Assembly (NCBI RefSeq): GCF_023284005.1
Contig: NZ_JAKIKS010000045.1
Span: 1 to 39,697 of the forward strand
Reading direction: 5' to 3'
DNA from: Shewanella surugensis
Lineage (GTDB): Bacteria; Pseudomonadota; Gammaproteobacteria; Enterobacterales; Shewanellaceae
DNA: 39,697 bases
The position numbers were made by a program, and so were the translations under genes. Every line of letters begins with the position of its first letter. The first letter of the stretch is position 1. The notes under the pieces were generated by a model. The model had not been told where the DNA came from and made no database searches. It saw only the letters and a list, made by a program, of their open reading frames with translations. Below, piece by piece: positions 27,602 through 37,436 of the stretch.

Positions 27602-27643
27602 TATATAAAGTAAAAGCCCATCAATGGGCTTTTACTTTATATA
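27602..27643. terminator. Long perfect palindrome between prfA and prmC, terminator-like
   Basis: An inverted repeat with 20-bp perfect arms centred on 27622-27623 (left arm TATATAAAGTAAAAGCCCAT) with a two-base centre. The core GTAAAAGCCCAT / ATGGGCTTTTAC gives a stable hairpin with A/T-rich flanks on both sides, fitting a bidirectional terminator. On the minus strand it is 22 bases after the prfA stop, so it could limit read-through from hemA-prfA into prmC. Confidence 0.7.
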
Positions 27644-27664
27644 ATAAAACAAGGAAGCAGCAAA

Positions 27665-28750
27665 TTAATCGTCAGATAAAGCCGCTAATAAATCAGCTTG
27701 GTTCTCTAACATTAACGGCTCTAAAATAACCCCGAGATCCCCTTCTAGAACTTCATTAAGACGATACAAAGTTAAGTTGATACGATGCTCACTCACCCGT
27801 CCTTGTGGAAAGTTATACGTCCGAATACGCTCTGAGCGATCACCACTACCCACCAAATTACGACGGGTACTTTCTTCTGCACTACGACGTTTCTCATCTT
27901 CAACCGCTTGAATTCGAGCCGCTAATACACTCATGGCTTGCGCTCGGTTTTTATGTTGAGAACGCTGATCTTGGCATTCAACCACAATGCCCGATGGGAT
28001 ATGGGTTAAACGAATAGCGGAGTCTGTTTTATTAACGTGCTGCCCACCCGCACCCGATGCTCTAAAGGTATCGACTTTTAAATCTGATGAATTAATCTCA
28101 ATCGCTTCCGCTTCAGGGACTTCAGGGAGCACAGCCACAGTACACGCTGAAGTATGCACACGCCCCTGGGATTCAGTTTCAGGCACTCGCTGAACACGAT
28201 GTCCACCTGATTCAAACTTCATTTTACCGTACACACCCTCACCGCTAAGCTTAGCAATGACTTCTTTAAAGCCACCGTGCTCACCTTCGTTAGTACTCAT
28301 GATTTCTAGCTGCCAGCGTTGATTTTCTGCATAACGACTATACATCCTGAATAAATCGCCCGCAAAAATAGCGGCCTCATCCCCCCCGGCACCCGCACGA
28401 ATTTCAACAAAACAGTTGTTATTATCATTCGGATCTTTAGGCAGCAGCAAAATTTGCAATGTATCTTCTAAAGATTCAATCACCTGTTTTGTATGCTTGA
28501 TTTCTTCCTGAGCCATTTCTTTCAGTTCGGCATCATCTTCCGTCAGCATTTCTTTGGCGGATGCTAAATCATTATCTGCCAGCTGAAAAGCGGTAAACGC
28601 TTTAACAACCTCTTCTAATTGAGCATACTCTTTAGATAAGGCTCTAAAACGTTCTTGATCAGCAATAACGCTCGCATCGCTCAGTAAAGCCAATACCTCT
28701 TCATTTCGCTCAAGCAAGCCTTCAAGCTTGCGAATAACACTCTCTTTCAT
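27665..28750 (-). CDS. prfA: Peptide chain release factor 1
   Basis: This 361-residue release factor recognises UAA and UAG. The tripeptide anticodon is PET (in [13 protein letters not shown]), a PxT-type motif as expected for RF1, and the GGQ motif ([11 protein letters not shown]) lies near residue 235, with [19 protein letters not shown] after it. The length is standard. It starts 13 bases after the hemA stop, so it is probably cotranscribed with hemA. Its methyltransferase gene prmC follows. Confidence 0.97.
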   Translation of the reverse strand: MKESVIRKLEGLLERNEEVLALLSDASVIADQERFRALSKEYAQLEEVVKAFTAFQLADNDLASAKEMLTEDDAELKEMAQEEIKHTKQVIESLEDTLQILLLPKDPNDNNNCFVEIRAGAGGDEAAIFAGDLFRMYSRYAENQRWQLEIMSTNEGEHGGFKEVIAKLSGEGVYGKMKFESGGHRVQRVPETESQGRVHTSACTVAVLPEVPEAEAIEINSSDLKVDTFRASGAGGQHVNKTDSAIRLTHIPSGIVVECQDQRSQHKNRAQAMSVLAARIQAVEDEKRRSAEESTRRNLVGSGDRSERIRTYNFPQGRVSEHRINLTLYRLNEVLEGDLGVILEPLMLENQADLLAALSDD

Positions 28751-28763
28751 TAAAACGCTAACC

Positions 28764-30014
28764 TTAGTCTTTATCTAATCCCAGCACGTTTCTTAATTGC
28801 TCAAGAGAATGTAAATCCCCCTCTCGACTCGCCGCAGTTAACGCTTGTGTCGGTGCATGGATCAAACGATTCGTCAATTTATTAGCCAGCTCGAGGATAA
28901 GTGCTTCACTATCTCCGCCCTGCGCTAACTTATTAATGGTTCGTTCAACCAATTCATCTCTCACCGCCATACTTTTAGTGCGATACTCACGAATACTGTC
29001 AACCGAACTCAACGAACGGATCCACGCCATATACTGGTGAGATTGATCTTCAGCAATTAATTCAGCTTGCTCGGCAGCCTCTCGACGAGAGGCCATATTT
29101 TGTTCAATGATGCTTTGCAGATCATCTACAGTGTAGAGGAAAGCATCGTCTAATTCGGCAACCTCAGCTTCAATATCGCGAGGAACTGCTATATCAACCA
29201 ATAGCATAGGTTGATGACGACGCTGCTTTAGCGCTTTTTCTACCATGCCTTTTCCAAGGATGGGTAATGGGCTCGCTGTAGAGGATATCACGATATCCGC
29301 TTTCGCGAGAAAATCAGGGATTTGTTCTAATGTTATGGCTTTTGCATCAAACTGTTCACACATAGCTTGAGCACGATGAATGGTTCTATTTGCCACTATC
29401 ATGGTTTTCACACCATTATCTTGCAAATGTTTTGCCACGAGCTCTATCGTCTCTCCAGCCCCCACTAATAAAACTTGCGTTTGACTTAAGGCTGAAAAAA
29501 TGTGCTTAGCCATACTCACCGCAGCAAACGCGACCGATACCGCTGACGTGCCGATATCCGTCTCGGTCCGTATTTTTTTAGCCACAGAAAAAGTGTTCTG
29601 AAACAATTTATCCATGGAAAACGCCACCGTACCCGCTTCTCTTGCTTGGGAAAATGACAGTTTAACTTGCCCTAAGATCTGCGGTTCACCTAACACCAAA
29701 GAATCAAGGCCAGCCGATACCCGCATAAGATGCTTAACGGCTGCCTGATCGGTCAACTCATACAAACACGGCGCAATTTCCTCATGAGATAGATCATGAT
29801 ACTTTTCAAGCCAATCAACAAGTTGACGAGGGTTACTGGTCTTAGAATAGAGTTCTGTACGATTACAGGTTGAAATAATAACCGCTTCGCCTGAGCATGA
29901 GTGCGCAGCCAGACTCTTCATGGCATCATGAATTTTATCTGGCGCAAACGCCACTTTTTCGCGAATATCCACGGTGGCTGTTTTATGGTTGATTCCGATT
30001 GCTACAAGGCTCAT
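28764..30014 (-). CDS. hemA: Glutamyl-tRNA reductase
   Basis: This 416-residue cytosolic enzyme reduces glutamyl-tRNA to glutamate-1-semialdehyde, the first step of C5 haem biosynthesis. The active-site Cys50 lies in STCNRTELY; the NADPH domain shows [17 protein letters not shown] and VANRT. The C-terminal helical dimerisation domain is complete. The start [13 protein letters not shown] is canonical. It diverges from lolB, the common gammaproteobacterial arrangement. Confidence 0.97.
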   Translation of the reverse strand: MSLVAIGINHKTATVDIREKVAFAPDKIHDAMKSLAAHSCSGEAVIISTCNRTELYSKTSNPRQLVDWLEKYHDLSHEEIAPCLYELTDQAAVKHLMRVSAGLDSLVLGEPQILGQVKLSFSQAREAGTVAFSMDKLFQNTFSVAKKIRTETDIGTSAVSVAFAAVSMAKHIFSALSQTQVLLVGAGETIELVAKHLQDNGVKTMIVANRTIHRAQAMCEQFDAKAITLEQIPDFLAKADIVISSTASPLPILGKGMVEKALKQRRHQPMLLVDIAVPRDIEAEVAELDDAFLYTVDDLQSIIEQNMASRREAAEQAELIAEDQSHQYMAWIRSLSSVDSIREYRTKSMAVRDELVERTINKLAQGGDSEALILELANKLTNRLIHAPTQALTAASREGDLHSLEQLRNVLGLDKD

Positions 30015-30277
30015 CTGACTCGTTTAGATTATTACCATCTTATTTATTGGCCGCTATTCTACTGAATTGGGTTACTTAAAAACAGAATATGCTTAACAAA
30101 ACCGAATAATAATGCTTATTTAAGCGGTATTTTTCGAAAAAACATCATAACCGCTGCTTTTTTGTTCACCTAATCGACTATTTTACAAGTCCAATGAAAA
30201 GATCACCATAAGCATTGGCTATTTCTGTTTGCCCTCGTATTATAAGCTGTCTGATCCTAATATATCGAATAATTAAT

Positions 30278-30940
30278 TTGACTGACTTAAGCAAAAAACT
30301 CTTTTTATGGCTAATGCTAAGCGTAGTCCTTCTTTCTGGATGTAGCAGCTTACCTACCAATCTGAGCCCTATTTCGGTCAATCAGGTCTCTGAAGCCAGC
30401 ATATGGGAAATGACAGGAAAACTCGCCATTACAGCGCCAAATGATAAATTAAGCAGTAACTTATATTGGTTACATACGACTAGCAGTGATGAATTAACAC
30501 TGACTACCATGCTCGGCATTCGAATTTTATCATTAACTCAAAAAAACGGCAAAGCCCGCTTAACGATCGATGGTAAAACCTATGAAGATAATAATGCCCA
30601 AGCCTTGCTCTTGAATGTCACAGGATGGGCTATCCCCATCGATGCATTACCACTTTGGATTACAGGGCAACCAAGCCCAAGTGATATTGTTAATATCCAA
30701 GACAATCAACACCGCCCGATCAATATCACGACAACCCAAGCCGTGCCACCGTGGTCCATTAATTACCTTAGCTGGCAGCAACAAAACGGCACAGAATTAC
30801 CTAGACTATTAACACTGAATAGTGATGACATAAAAATAAAAATTCAAATTAATCAATGGCAAGCATTAGCTCCATCGAATACATATACTGACAACCCCAG
30901 CAGCTTACACCAAATGACACATGCAGAGAAAATCCCTTAA
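30278..30940 (+). CDS. lolB: Outer-membrane lipoprotein LolB
   Basis: LolB accepts lipoproteins from LolA and inserts them into the outer membrane. The signal sequence [15 protein letters not shown] is followed by the lipobox LSGC. The mature protein begins SSLPTN and contains WEMTGKLAI, then the C-terminal [15 protein letters not shown] typical of LolB. The start is uncertain: no ATG precedes a proper signal peptide except far upstream, so I propose the TTG at 30278 (TDLSKKLFL), giving about 220 residues. The stop is one base before the ispE ATG at 30942. Confidence 0.92.
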   Translation: MTDLSKKLFLWLMLSVVLLSGCSSLPTNLSPISVNQVSEASIWEMTGKLAITAPNDKLSSNLYWLHTTSSDELTLTTMLGIRILSLTQKNGKARLTIDGKTYEDNNAQALLLNVTGWAIPIDALPLWITGQPSPSDIVNIQDNQHRPINITTTQAVPPWSINYLSWQQQNGTELPRLLTLNSDDIKIKIQINQWQALAPSNTYTDNPSSLHQMTHAEKIP

Positions 30941-30941
30941 C

Positions 30942-31796
30942 ATGAATGCCACCATTTCGCTCTCTTGGCCAGCTCCAGCTAAACTCAATCTCTTTTTACA
31001 TATCAATGGTCGACGTGATGACGGCTATCATGAACTACAGACATTATTTCAATTTATTGAATATTGTGATTACCTTGATTTTAAAGTAACAAGCAGTCCT
31101 CACTTTAAGCTTCATTCGAATATCAATAAAGTTGTTGCACAAAGCGATAACTTAATTCTTAAAGCCGCAAAATCATTACAAGCTCACACCCAGTGCCATA
31201 AAGGTGCTGAAATATATCTTGATAAACGCTTACCCATGGGTGGAGGGATTGGAGGTGGTTCATCTGATGCCGCCACCACCTTAGTCGCACTAAATGCCTT
31301 GTGGGATACTCAGCTTAATCGAGAAGAACTGAGTGAAATAGGCCTAGTTATAGGTGCTGATATACCAATATTTATTAACGGCTTATCTTCATTTGCCGAA
31401 GGTGTGGGCGAAAAATTAATTCCCGTTACTCCCATCGAAAAATGGTACTTAATTATCACGCCTAATGTCCATGTCTCAACCTTCGATATCTTTCAGGATC
31501 CAAACCTGCCCCGTAATACCCCTAAACTTTCGCTCGAGTCCTTAATGAGCAATATTTGGCAAAATGACTGCCAAAAACTGGTCGCAGATCGCTACCCTCA
31601 AGTTGCCAACGCCTTAGCGTGGCTGCTAGAATATGCGCCGTCTAGAATGACCGGAACCGGGGCATGTGTTTTCGGTGAATTCGAGCAACATCAGCAAGCC
31701 TTATCCGCACTTGCTAAGTTACCTGCGGATATGAGTGGATTTGTTGCACAAGGGAAAAATATATCACCTTTAGAGCTGAGGTTGAATCAACTCTAA
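30942..31796 (+). CDS. ispE: 4-diphosphocytidyl-2-C-methyl-D-erythritol kinase
   Basis: This enzyme of about 284 residues phosphorylates CDP-methylerythritol in the non-mevalonate isoprenoid pathway. The GHMP-kinase ATP loop is [14 protein letters not shown] (residues 98-111), preceded by [20 protein letters not shown] at the N-terminus and followed by [13 protein letters not shown] near the C-terminus. I choose the ATG at 30942 rather than 30921, because the latter adds seven residues overlapping lolB. It begins directly after the lolB stop, so the two genes form an operon. Confidence 0.96.
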   Translation: MNATISLSWPAPAKLNLFLHINGRRDDGYHELQTLFQFIEYCDYLDFKVTSSPHFKLHSNINKVVAQSDNLILKAAKSLQAHTQCHKGAEIYLDKRLPMGGGIGGGSSDAATTLVALNALWDTQLNREELSEIGLVIGADIPIFINGLSSFAEGVGEKLIPVTPIEKWYLIITPNVHVSTFDIFQDPNLPRNTPKLSLESLMSNIWQNDCQKLVADRYPQVANALAWLLEYAPSRMTGTGACVFGEFEQHQQALSALAKLPADMSGFVAQGKNISPLELRLNQL

Positions 31797-31805
31797 GATA
31801 CGCTT

Positions 31806-31831
31806 CTGAAATAATATACGGATTATTTCAG
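31806..31831 (+). repeat. Hairpin between ispE and prs
   Basis: A perfect 10-bp stem CTGAAATAAT / ATTATTTCAG with a 6-base loop lies 9 bases after the ispE stop and 36 bases before the prs start. There is no T-run, so it is more likely an mRNA-stability or leader stem than a terminator. No tRNA is seen in this gap. Confidence 0.55.
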
Positions 31832-31867
31832 CCACTACAAATAACGCTTAAGCCTGAGGTTCACACA

Positions 31868-32815
31868 GTGCCTGACATTAAACTTTTTGCTGGTAACGCT
31901 ACACCTAATCTCGCTAAAAAAATAGCCGAACGTTTATTTTGTAAACTGGGAGACGCAGAAGTTGGCGTATTCAGTGATGGGGAAATAAGTGTCCAGATCA
32001 ACGAAAATGTACGGGGAGCAGATGTTTTTATCATTCAATCTACTTGTGCACCAACTAATAATAACTTAATGGAACTTATCGTCATGGTTGATGCACTTCG
32101 TCGTGCATCTGCAGGTCGTATCACTGCCGTCATCCCCTATTTTGGTTATGCCCGTCAAGATCGCCGTGTACGCAGTGCTCGTGTACCGATCACCGCCAAA
32201 GTCGTTGCAGATTTCTTATCCAGTGTCGGCGTCGATAGAGTGCTAACCTGTGATTTACATGCTGAGCAAATCCAAGGTTTTTTTGATGTCCCTGTTGATA
32301 ATGTCTTTGGTAGCCCAGTGTTACTTGAAGACATGTTGTCTAAGGCATTAGACAACCCTGTCGTTGTGTCGCCTGATATCGGTGGCGTCGTTCGAGCGCG
32401 TGCAGTGGCAAAATTGCTTGATGATTCTGATTTAGCCATTATCGATAAGCGTCGCCCGCGAGCTAATGTCGCTCAGGTCATGCACATTATTGGTGATGTT
32501 CAAGGCCGTGACTGTATTATTGTCGATGATATGATTGATACAGGTGGCACACTTTGTAAAGCCGCTGAAGCATTGAAAGAGCATGGCGCTAACCGCGTAT
32601 TTGCTTATGCCACTCATCCTGTCTTTTCAGGCAATGCCGCTCAAAATATCAAAGAATCGGTAATAGATGAAGTCATCGTGACCGATACCATTCCCCTCAG
32701 TAAAGAAATTCAAGCTGTTGACAAGGTTAAACAATTAACTATGTCAACCGTCATGGCTGAAGCTATTCGTCGAGTCAGCAACGAAGAATCTATTTCCGCG
32801 ATGTTCGAGCACTAA
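31868..32815 (+). CDS. prs: Ribose-phosphate pyrophosphokinase
   Basis: This 315-residue enzyme makes phosphoribosyl pyrophosphate for nucleotide, His and Trp synthesis. It starts at GTG (31868) with GAGGT upstream, as is common for prs in this group. Motifs are [18 protein letters not shown] at the N-terminus, [19 protein letters not shown] near residue 96, [14 protein letters not shown] near 130, and the PRPP-binding loop [14 protein letters not shown] near 218. It is complete and is followed by a strong terminator. Confidence 0.97.
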   Translation: MPDIKLFAGNATPNLAKKIAERLFCKLGDAEVGVFSDGEISVQINENVRGADVFIIQSTCAPTNNNLMELIVMVDALRRASAGRITAVIPYFGYARQDRRVRSARVPITAKVVADFLSSVGVDRVLTCDLHAEQIQGFFDVPVDNVFGSPVLLEDMLSKALDNPVVVSPDIGGVVRARAVAKLLDDSDLAIIDKRRPRANVAQVMHIIGDVQGRDCIIVDDMIDTGGTLCKAAEALKEHGANRVFAYATHPVFSGNAAQNIKESVIDEVIVTDTIPLSKEIQAVDKVKQLTMSTVMAEAIRRVSNEESISAMFEH

Positions 32816-32854
32816 TATCAAACCCTATGAAATAAATTGGGTAAAATGCCTCAT

Positions 32855-32893
32855 AATTAAAATGCACACATTATAGTGTGCGTTTTAATTTTG
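32855..32893 (+). terminator. Terminator of prs
   Basis: A 15-bp stem with one G-T wobble (AATTAAAATGCACAC paired with GTGTGCGTTTTAATT) and a 6-base loop, followed by TTG. The stem's T-rich 3' side provides the U-run. Confidence 0.85.
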
Positions 32894-32909
32894 CATGACT
32901 TTACGATCA

Positions 32910-33605
32910 CTAACGGCCATCTTCAAAAGAAGCCACTGCAGACGCTGTACTATAAGTCCCATCTTCATAAAGGACCGTTGCAGACACGCTATAAGCGTTC
33001 ATACTACGAATAGTAAAAGAACAATAACTTCCTTGATCGGTACATTTATTCGCAGCCGCGCCTCCCCAAAGAACAGACGATATTTCTTTGTCCTCTACAA
33101 TTCGAAATATTTGCAATATCTGATAGTTGAAGACTGATTAAAAACACTTTCATATGAGAACATGTGGCTAACAACCCCAATTCTTGCGGTGTTAAATATG
33201 TTCCAGACATTGCAAGTCAATTTTTAACTTTGAAAGATCCATCGTATCTAGATCTTTAGGTGTTTTTGCAAATACAGTATAATCCGGCTCACCTAAACTA
33301 GGATCAACATTCACATTTTGTAGCGTTTGGAATAATTGTAACTTTTGTTCTTTAAGAACCTTGGGTGATAATGTGATTGGGCATATCATTAACGTATGTA
33401 GTCGTTCTCACTGTTTTAGGATTTAACCCTATACTTGCAACAGAACAGTCACCATCATCAATGGTTTTTATTGCATATAATTTGTTTTCTGTTTGGGAAA
33501 TAGGAATATCAACCTACTTACCTTGATTATCTACTATTGTTTTAGTCTGTGTATAACTTGACTCTATGGTTATAGGTGGGCGAATACCATTTGTACTTAG
33601 ACCCA
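32910..33605 (-). pseudogene. Remnants of one or two degraded unknown genes
   Basis: Minus-strand pieces read as protein but are broken. From the IS junction at about 33605: GLSTNGIRPPITIESSY to IVDNQGK, then a TAG (33514), then VDIPISQTENKLYAIKTIDD, the motif DDGDCSVASIGLN and TYVNDMPNHI in the same frame, then a one-base shift near 33390 into TLSPKVLKEQKLQLFQTLQN, DPSLGEPDYTVF and a stop at 33192. After stops, 33116-32910 reads VLWGGAAANKCTDQGSYCSF to SVSATVLYEDGTYSTAS, like the C-terminus of a secreted beta-sandwich domain with a Cys pair. I recognise no family with confidence. The 5' end was replaced by the IS1634-type fragment. Confidence 0.55.
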
Positions 33606-33862
33606 AAGTTCTACCCAGTTTATGACGATTAAAATGACGGGGGTCAACCCCTTTACGGAATAGATGTTCTATTGGTAACGAATTGAGGACTAAGGGATAA
33701 AGGACGATTAGAAAAACCAAGCCCATTCATAATCATGTCTTTAACGGCCTCACCAAGGCGAATTTCTTGCTTGTCATCTTGAGGTAAGTGTTGATCTAAC
33801 AATGACACTAACTTTAAGTCATCAATAACATCGGCAACAATACAGTGATGATCTAAACTCAT
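33605..33862 (-). pseudogene. IS1634-family transposase, N-terminal fragment (DUF4277 part)
   Basis: The piece starts MSLDHHCIVADVIDDLKLVSLLDQHLP at 33862, followed by LGEAVKDMIMNGLGFSNRPLSLSPQF, the DUF4277-like start of IS1634-family transposases. About 8 bases are missing after PQF (near 33680), shifting frame into SLPIEHLFRKGVDPRHFNRHKLGRTL, then the similarity stops at about 33605 and unrelated sequence follows. Only about 85 of some 500 residues remain, so it is inactive. Confidence 0.82.
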
Positions 33863-34031
33863 AATGCCCTCTCAATAAAGGTGACAATTTGATGTATGAA
33901 AAAATAAAAATTTTAGCAATTGCTCAGATCAACGTCAGATATAAGCAACAATCACCATGAAAAAATATTTAGACTCAACTAAAATCATATATAAGTTCTT
34001 TTTCATTGGCTGAACACTTTTTGGTAATGTG

Positions 34032-35279
34032 ATGAAAACAAGCCGGTATCAATCTTATGCGGCACTAGGAAATATCATAGAATGGTATGACTTTACCCTC
34101 TATGTTGCCTTTATTCCTATTTTTAGCCAACTTTATTTTAGTCAGGTCGATCCTGCAACAGGGATCATCATTGGATATGCCGTCTTTGCTATCAGCTATC
34201 TTGCTCGTCCCATAGGGTCTTATTTTTTCGGAAAAATGGGTGATAAATTAGGGCGAAAAGCGACGCTCTTATTGACCATAGGGCTCATGACACTCACTAT
34301 GCTCAGCATCGGTTACCTACCCACAGCAACCCATTGGGGCAATTCTGCCGCAATTTTGCTTATTCTGCTCAGACTAATTCAAGGGATCGCTGCCGGAGGA
34401 GAAGTCACAGGCACCTTTGTCTACATGTTAGAGTCATGCACCAAAGAAAAAAGAGGCTTCTTTGGTGCCCTTACATGGAGCTTTGTCAGCATTGGGATCT
34501 TACTCGGTTCACTGACCATTATGTTAGTTCAATCTATGCTATCCCCGATGCATTTTATGCTAGAAGGCTGGCGACTGTGCTATTTTATTGGCGTCGCGCT
34601 GGGGTTCTTATTTTTCTTTATCAGATTATCAATGCCTGAATCCATCGATTATTCTCAATTAAAGAAAAGACAAAATGAACAAGTGAAACAAAAAGCATCG
34701 ATGCAACAGATTATTATGTTAATAGGACTCATGGCCACACCCGCTTCATTATTCTATTTTACTTTTTTCTACTTACCTCAATATACCCAACAATATTCTA
34801 ATACTAACTGGCCCTATATCCATATTCTGGTTGCTATTGTACAATTATTGGGAATTGGCATGATGTTATTTTTTGGTCAATTATCGGATAAATATAAAAG
34901 TTACCCCATTTTACTCACAAGCAGTATTTTATCACTCATTCTTCCCTTTGGTCTGTTATTTGTGATGAATGATAACGCACACTATTTCATGATTTTTTGC
35001 GTATTTGTACTGTTCACATTACTCACTATGTCGTATCAAGGGCCGCTGCCAAGTCTAATGATTAAATGTACCCACATAGAAACCCGTTATTTCACCACCG
35101 CCATGGGTTTTAATATCGGCTTTGCCATTTTCGGTGGTCTAGCACCTTTAATCTCACAATTATTAATAATACAAACTGGCTCCCTCTTAAGCCCTGCTGT
35201 TTATTTGCTCATTTGTTCACTCATCACGCTAGCCACACTATTTTATTATCGAAATACCATAAAAAATAATGAAAAATAA
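34032..35279 (+). CDS. MHS-family MFS transporter (metabolite:H+ symporter)
   Basis: This 415-residue inner-membrane protein with 12 hydrophobic segments has the MHS hallmark GNIIEWYDFTLYVAF at the N-terminus, FFGKMGDKLGRKATLL in loop 2-3, and RLIQGIAAGGEVTGTFVYMLE in segment 4. Relatives carry proline, betaine, citrate or alpha-ketoglutarate; the substrate here is unknown. The ATG at 34032 follows a GTG at 34029; ribosome binding upstream is weak. It is the intact counterpart of the broken transporter at 4345-5118, which is of the same family but clearly divergent in sequence. It sits alone between IS remnants. Confidence 0.88.
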   Translation: MKTSRYQSYAALGNIIEWYDFTLYVAFIPIFSQLYFSQVDPATGIIIGYAVFAISYLARPIGSYFFGKMGDKLGRKATLLLTIGLMTLTMLSIGYLPTATHWGNSAAILLILLRLIQGIAAGGEVTGTFVYMLESCTKEKRGFFGALTWSFVSIGILLGSLTIMLVQSMLSPMHFMLEGWRLCYFIGVALGFLFFFIRLSMPESIDYSQLKKRQNEQVKQKASMQQIIMLIGLMATPASLFYFTFFYLPQYTQQYSNTNWPYIHILVAIVQLLGIGMMLFFGQLSDKYKSYPILLTSSILSLILPFGLLFVMNDNAHYFMIFCVFVLFTLLTMSYQGPLPSLMIKCTHIETRYFTTAMGFNIGFAIFGGLAPLISQLLIIQTGSLLSPAVYLLICSLITLATLFYYRNTIKNNEK

Positions 35280-35295
35280 TGAAAAATTATGAAAA
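35262..35295. repeat. 10-bp A-rich tandem repeat at the end of the MHS gene
   Basis: The unit AAAAATAATG occurs twice perfectly and once with one change (AAAAATTATG), spanning the stop codon of the transporter. It encodes KNNEK and supplies two further stops. Confidence 0.75.
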
Positions 35296-35612
35296 TATTT
35301 TGTTTTCATTTTCTGCCATTAAATAGTTGATTACGACTCACAAGAAAATAAGCATATTTTGCAACAGGTTCCTGACTTAAAAGTATAGGGCCAGATCATG
35401 AAGATAAACTATTTTCTCATTTAAATGAAAAGGGACTGCCTATTCCTGAGTGTAATGAGAAAGGGCTGCTGCCAAGATATTAAAAAACAAATAACCAGCG
35501 ATAAGTCGATCTTATTACTGGTAGTGTAGATCCAATATAGTTATGTCACATTCTGGTATGCTAGGCGCAAATAATCCCGTGTATTAGATTTGTGTCATGT
35601 TAATTACGATGA
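35280..35612. other. Gene-poor stretch before the ISNCY fragment
   Basis: About 330 bases without a recognisable gene. A short open piece at about 35386-35481 (+) reads GPDHEDKLFSHLNEKG to KGLLPRY before a stop and has no start; it may be a gene tail, unidentified. The last 75 bases (from about 35540, TGTCACATTCTGG) probably form the left end of the IS whose transposase starts at 35619 or upstream. Confidence 0.4.
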
Positions 35613-36014
35613 GTGAAAATGAACTGCATTGGTGTCATTAAAGAAGTTTGTAATAAACAATTAACCCAAATGGCCGCTGCTGCTATTTTAGGACTCACTC
35701 GCAGGCACACACAAAGGCTCGTTAATCAATTTCGCCAAGATGGTGAAGTTGGTCTGGTGTCTAAACGCCGTGGACTGCCTAGTAATCGACGCTTTTCACC
35801 TGAGTTTAGAGATAAAGTGCTAACGCTGGTTAAGCAAAAATACACGGATTTTAAACCCACCTTTGCTTGTGAAAAATTAACTGAGCTTCATGGGATTCGT
35901 CTTTCAAATGAAACCTTAAGGCAATGGCTTATCACAGAAGGCTTATGGCGAGTCCGTAAGCGAAAAAAGACTAAAGTTTATCAGCCCCAGTATTGCCGTG
36001 AATGCTATAACTGA
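35613..36014 (+). pseudogene. ISNCY-type transposase, N-terminal fragment
   Basis: The first ~130 residues of an ISNCY-like transposase: helix-turn-helix QLTQMAAAAILGLTRRHTQRLV, then DGEVGLVSKRRGLPSNRR, FRDKVLTLVKQKYTDFKPTF, and HGIRLSNETLRQWLITEGLW, ending QPQYCRECY. In full-length relatives this is followed by GELIQIDGS and the catalytic core. Here the similarity ends at about 36006 and the sequence runs into the 3' end of the opposite-strand effector-like gene. The DDE core is absent, so the fragment is inactive. Confidence 0.82.
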
Positions 36015-37090
36015 AGCTCAGATGGAATGTTCATAATATTCTCTAGATTTAATTGAGATAATATTTTCCCCATCGTAACTAAAAAATCTTTCATATTCTG
36101 GCTGGGGTCATCCTCTTTAGAAGAAATGGGGCCAAGGTTCAGCATGATGATAGCCTGTGATCCATCGATACCTATATCAGGATGATTAAAGGCATTAATG
36201 TTCATTTGTACAAACTGCTGGCAGAGTAATGGTTGATCGATTAGCTTCTGTTGCTGCTGTTTAGACAAACTTTCGACTTGTAATCTGTCTTGATTTTGTG
36301 CAGTAAGACCATGAATGGTAAATGTACCATTCGTCTCTTTTGCGTATACCGTATCCAAGACCTCTTTCGCTTTCATAGGGCTTCTATCTTCTAGTATTTG
36401 AGCGGGATCGCGTTCTTCCTTAAACCAGCTTTCATCTTTGAAGTTAAAGCGTTGCATATCGGCAGTGATATTGATTAGACCATCAAAGCTGATAGTGATT
36501 GAGCTGTTCTCATTTTTTTCAACGGATAAAGGGAGAAAAACCCCCTCGTCAAGTAGCTGATTACGGGCTATAATTACTTGTGCTAAAGCCTGAGTGATGC
36601 TGGTGAATTTCGTTGTTTCTTTAGACTCACTATCGAGCAAATCTAAGCTTTCTAAACAAGAGAGTACTTTCATGCGTTGGATAAATGAGAGATCCTCTAA
36701 TTGATCGAGGTTACTCCAAATCATCATGTATTGCGTAGCTTGATTAGGTGAGGAGCAGCTGACTTGATTATTAACGGATGTTCCTGTTATGGCGATACAT
36801 ATCAGTCCATCTTCCTTAATATATGCGGTTAAATTATCTTGATAATTTAGTGTGGTAAGTTGCTTTAATTGAGCAAAGCTCGCTAATCTTTGTTCAGCCG
36901 GTGCCTCTTCGTTTAGTGAACAATATAAGGCTTTTTTTGCCGCCACTTTATTTGTCCAACAAAACCAATCCATCATAGAATCCCATATGCTATTGAGTTC
37001 ATTTTCACTTTGCGCATTGGCAATTAAATCCATTTCATCCAAGCTAATTGAACGATTCATTATACTTCCAGCAATCGATATACCAGACAT
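36005..37090 (-). CDS. Candidate type III secretion effector with Salmonella-type (SPI-2) N-terminal translocation domain
   Basis: This 361-residue soluble protein has no Sec signal. Residues 36-50 read WDSMMDWFCWTNKVA, matching the WEK(I/M)xxFFxxT pattern that opens the conserved N-terminal domain of Salmonella SPI-2 effectors such as SspH2 and SifA, at almost the same distance from the start (residue 34 in SspH2). The next ~60 residues keep the pattern: a short helix with Cys, an APAEQRLASFAQLKQL helix, then TAYIKEDGLICIAITG strands. The rest (about residues 110-361) is unrecognised, with a QNQDRLQVESLSKQQQQKL helix. GAGGT precedes the ATG at 37090. The stop TAG (36005-36007) lies in ISNCY-derived sequence, so the C-terminus may be cut. 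No secretion-apparatus gene is in the window. Confidence 0.6.
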   Translation of the reverse strand: MSGISIAGSIMNRSISLDEMDLIANAQSENELNSIWDSMMDWFCWTNKVAAKKALYCSLNEEAPAEQRLASFAQLKQLTTLNYQDNLTAYIKEDGLICIAITGTSVNNQVSCSSPNQATQYMMIWSNLDQLEDLSFIQRMKVLSCLESLDLLDSESKETTKFTSITQALAQVIIARNQLLDEGVFLPLSVEKNENSSITISFDGLINITADMQRFNFKDESWFKEERDPAQILEDRSPMKAKEVLDTVYAKETNGTFTIHGLTAQNQDRLQVESLSKQQQQKLIDQPLLCQQFVQMNINAFNHPDIGIDGSQAIIMLNLGPISSKEDDPSQNMKDFLVTMGKILSQLNLENIMNIPSELQL

Positions 37091-37436
37091 TTAGATTAAC
37101 CTCATTGATTGATGCTTCAATTTTACGTAATAAGCAAATTAATTACTTCCTAAAATCTTAAAATATGTCAAAATTCAGCAAGTAAAATATTTTTTATGGT
37201 GTTTATTCGTTTTGGCTGGATTTTTACTTGTCGTAAAAACAGGCATCGCCGATTAAGGGTTAGTTTCGGCGTGTTGGATTCAAAAACGATCACAGCAAAC
37301 ATTACATGATCGAACAAGGCTCTCAGAGAGGATTTAAGGCCACTTCACACTTTCGAATAGACTTCGCTAATTCAAAATCTCTCAGCGGCATTTTAAAATG
37401 CGGAGATTAATAATATAGAAATATTCCAAAAGTCTC
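37091..37436. other. Intergenic region upstream of the effector-like gene
   Basis: About 346 bases with no supported gene. The part nearest the effector-like start is very AT-rich, as is common for H-NS-silenced acquired genes. From 37196 to 37309 a 37-codon open frame exists on the plus strand but lacks a ribosome-binding site. A 14-base perfect palindrome GCATTTTAAAATGC lies at 37388-37401. Confidence 0.4.

Noticed and set aside
31797..31867. Possible tRNA gene between ispE and prs, as in some pseudomonads
   Set aside because: The gap is only about 70 bases and holds a 10-bp hairpin, with no TTC loop, CCA end or cloverleaf.
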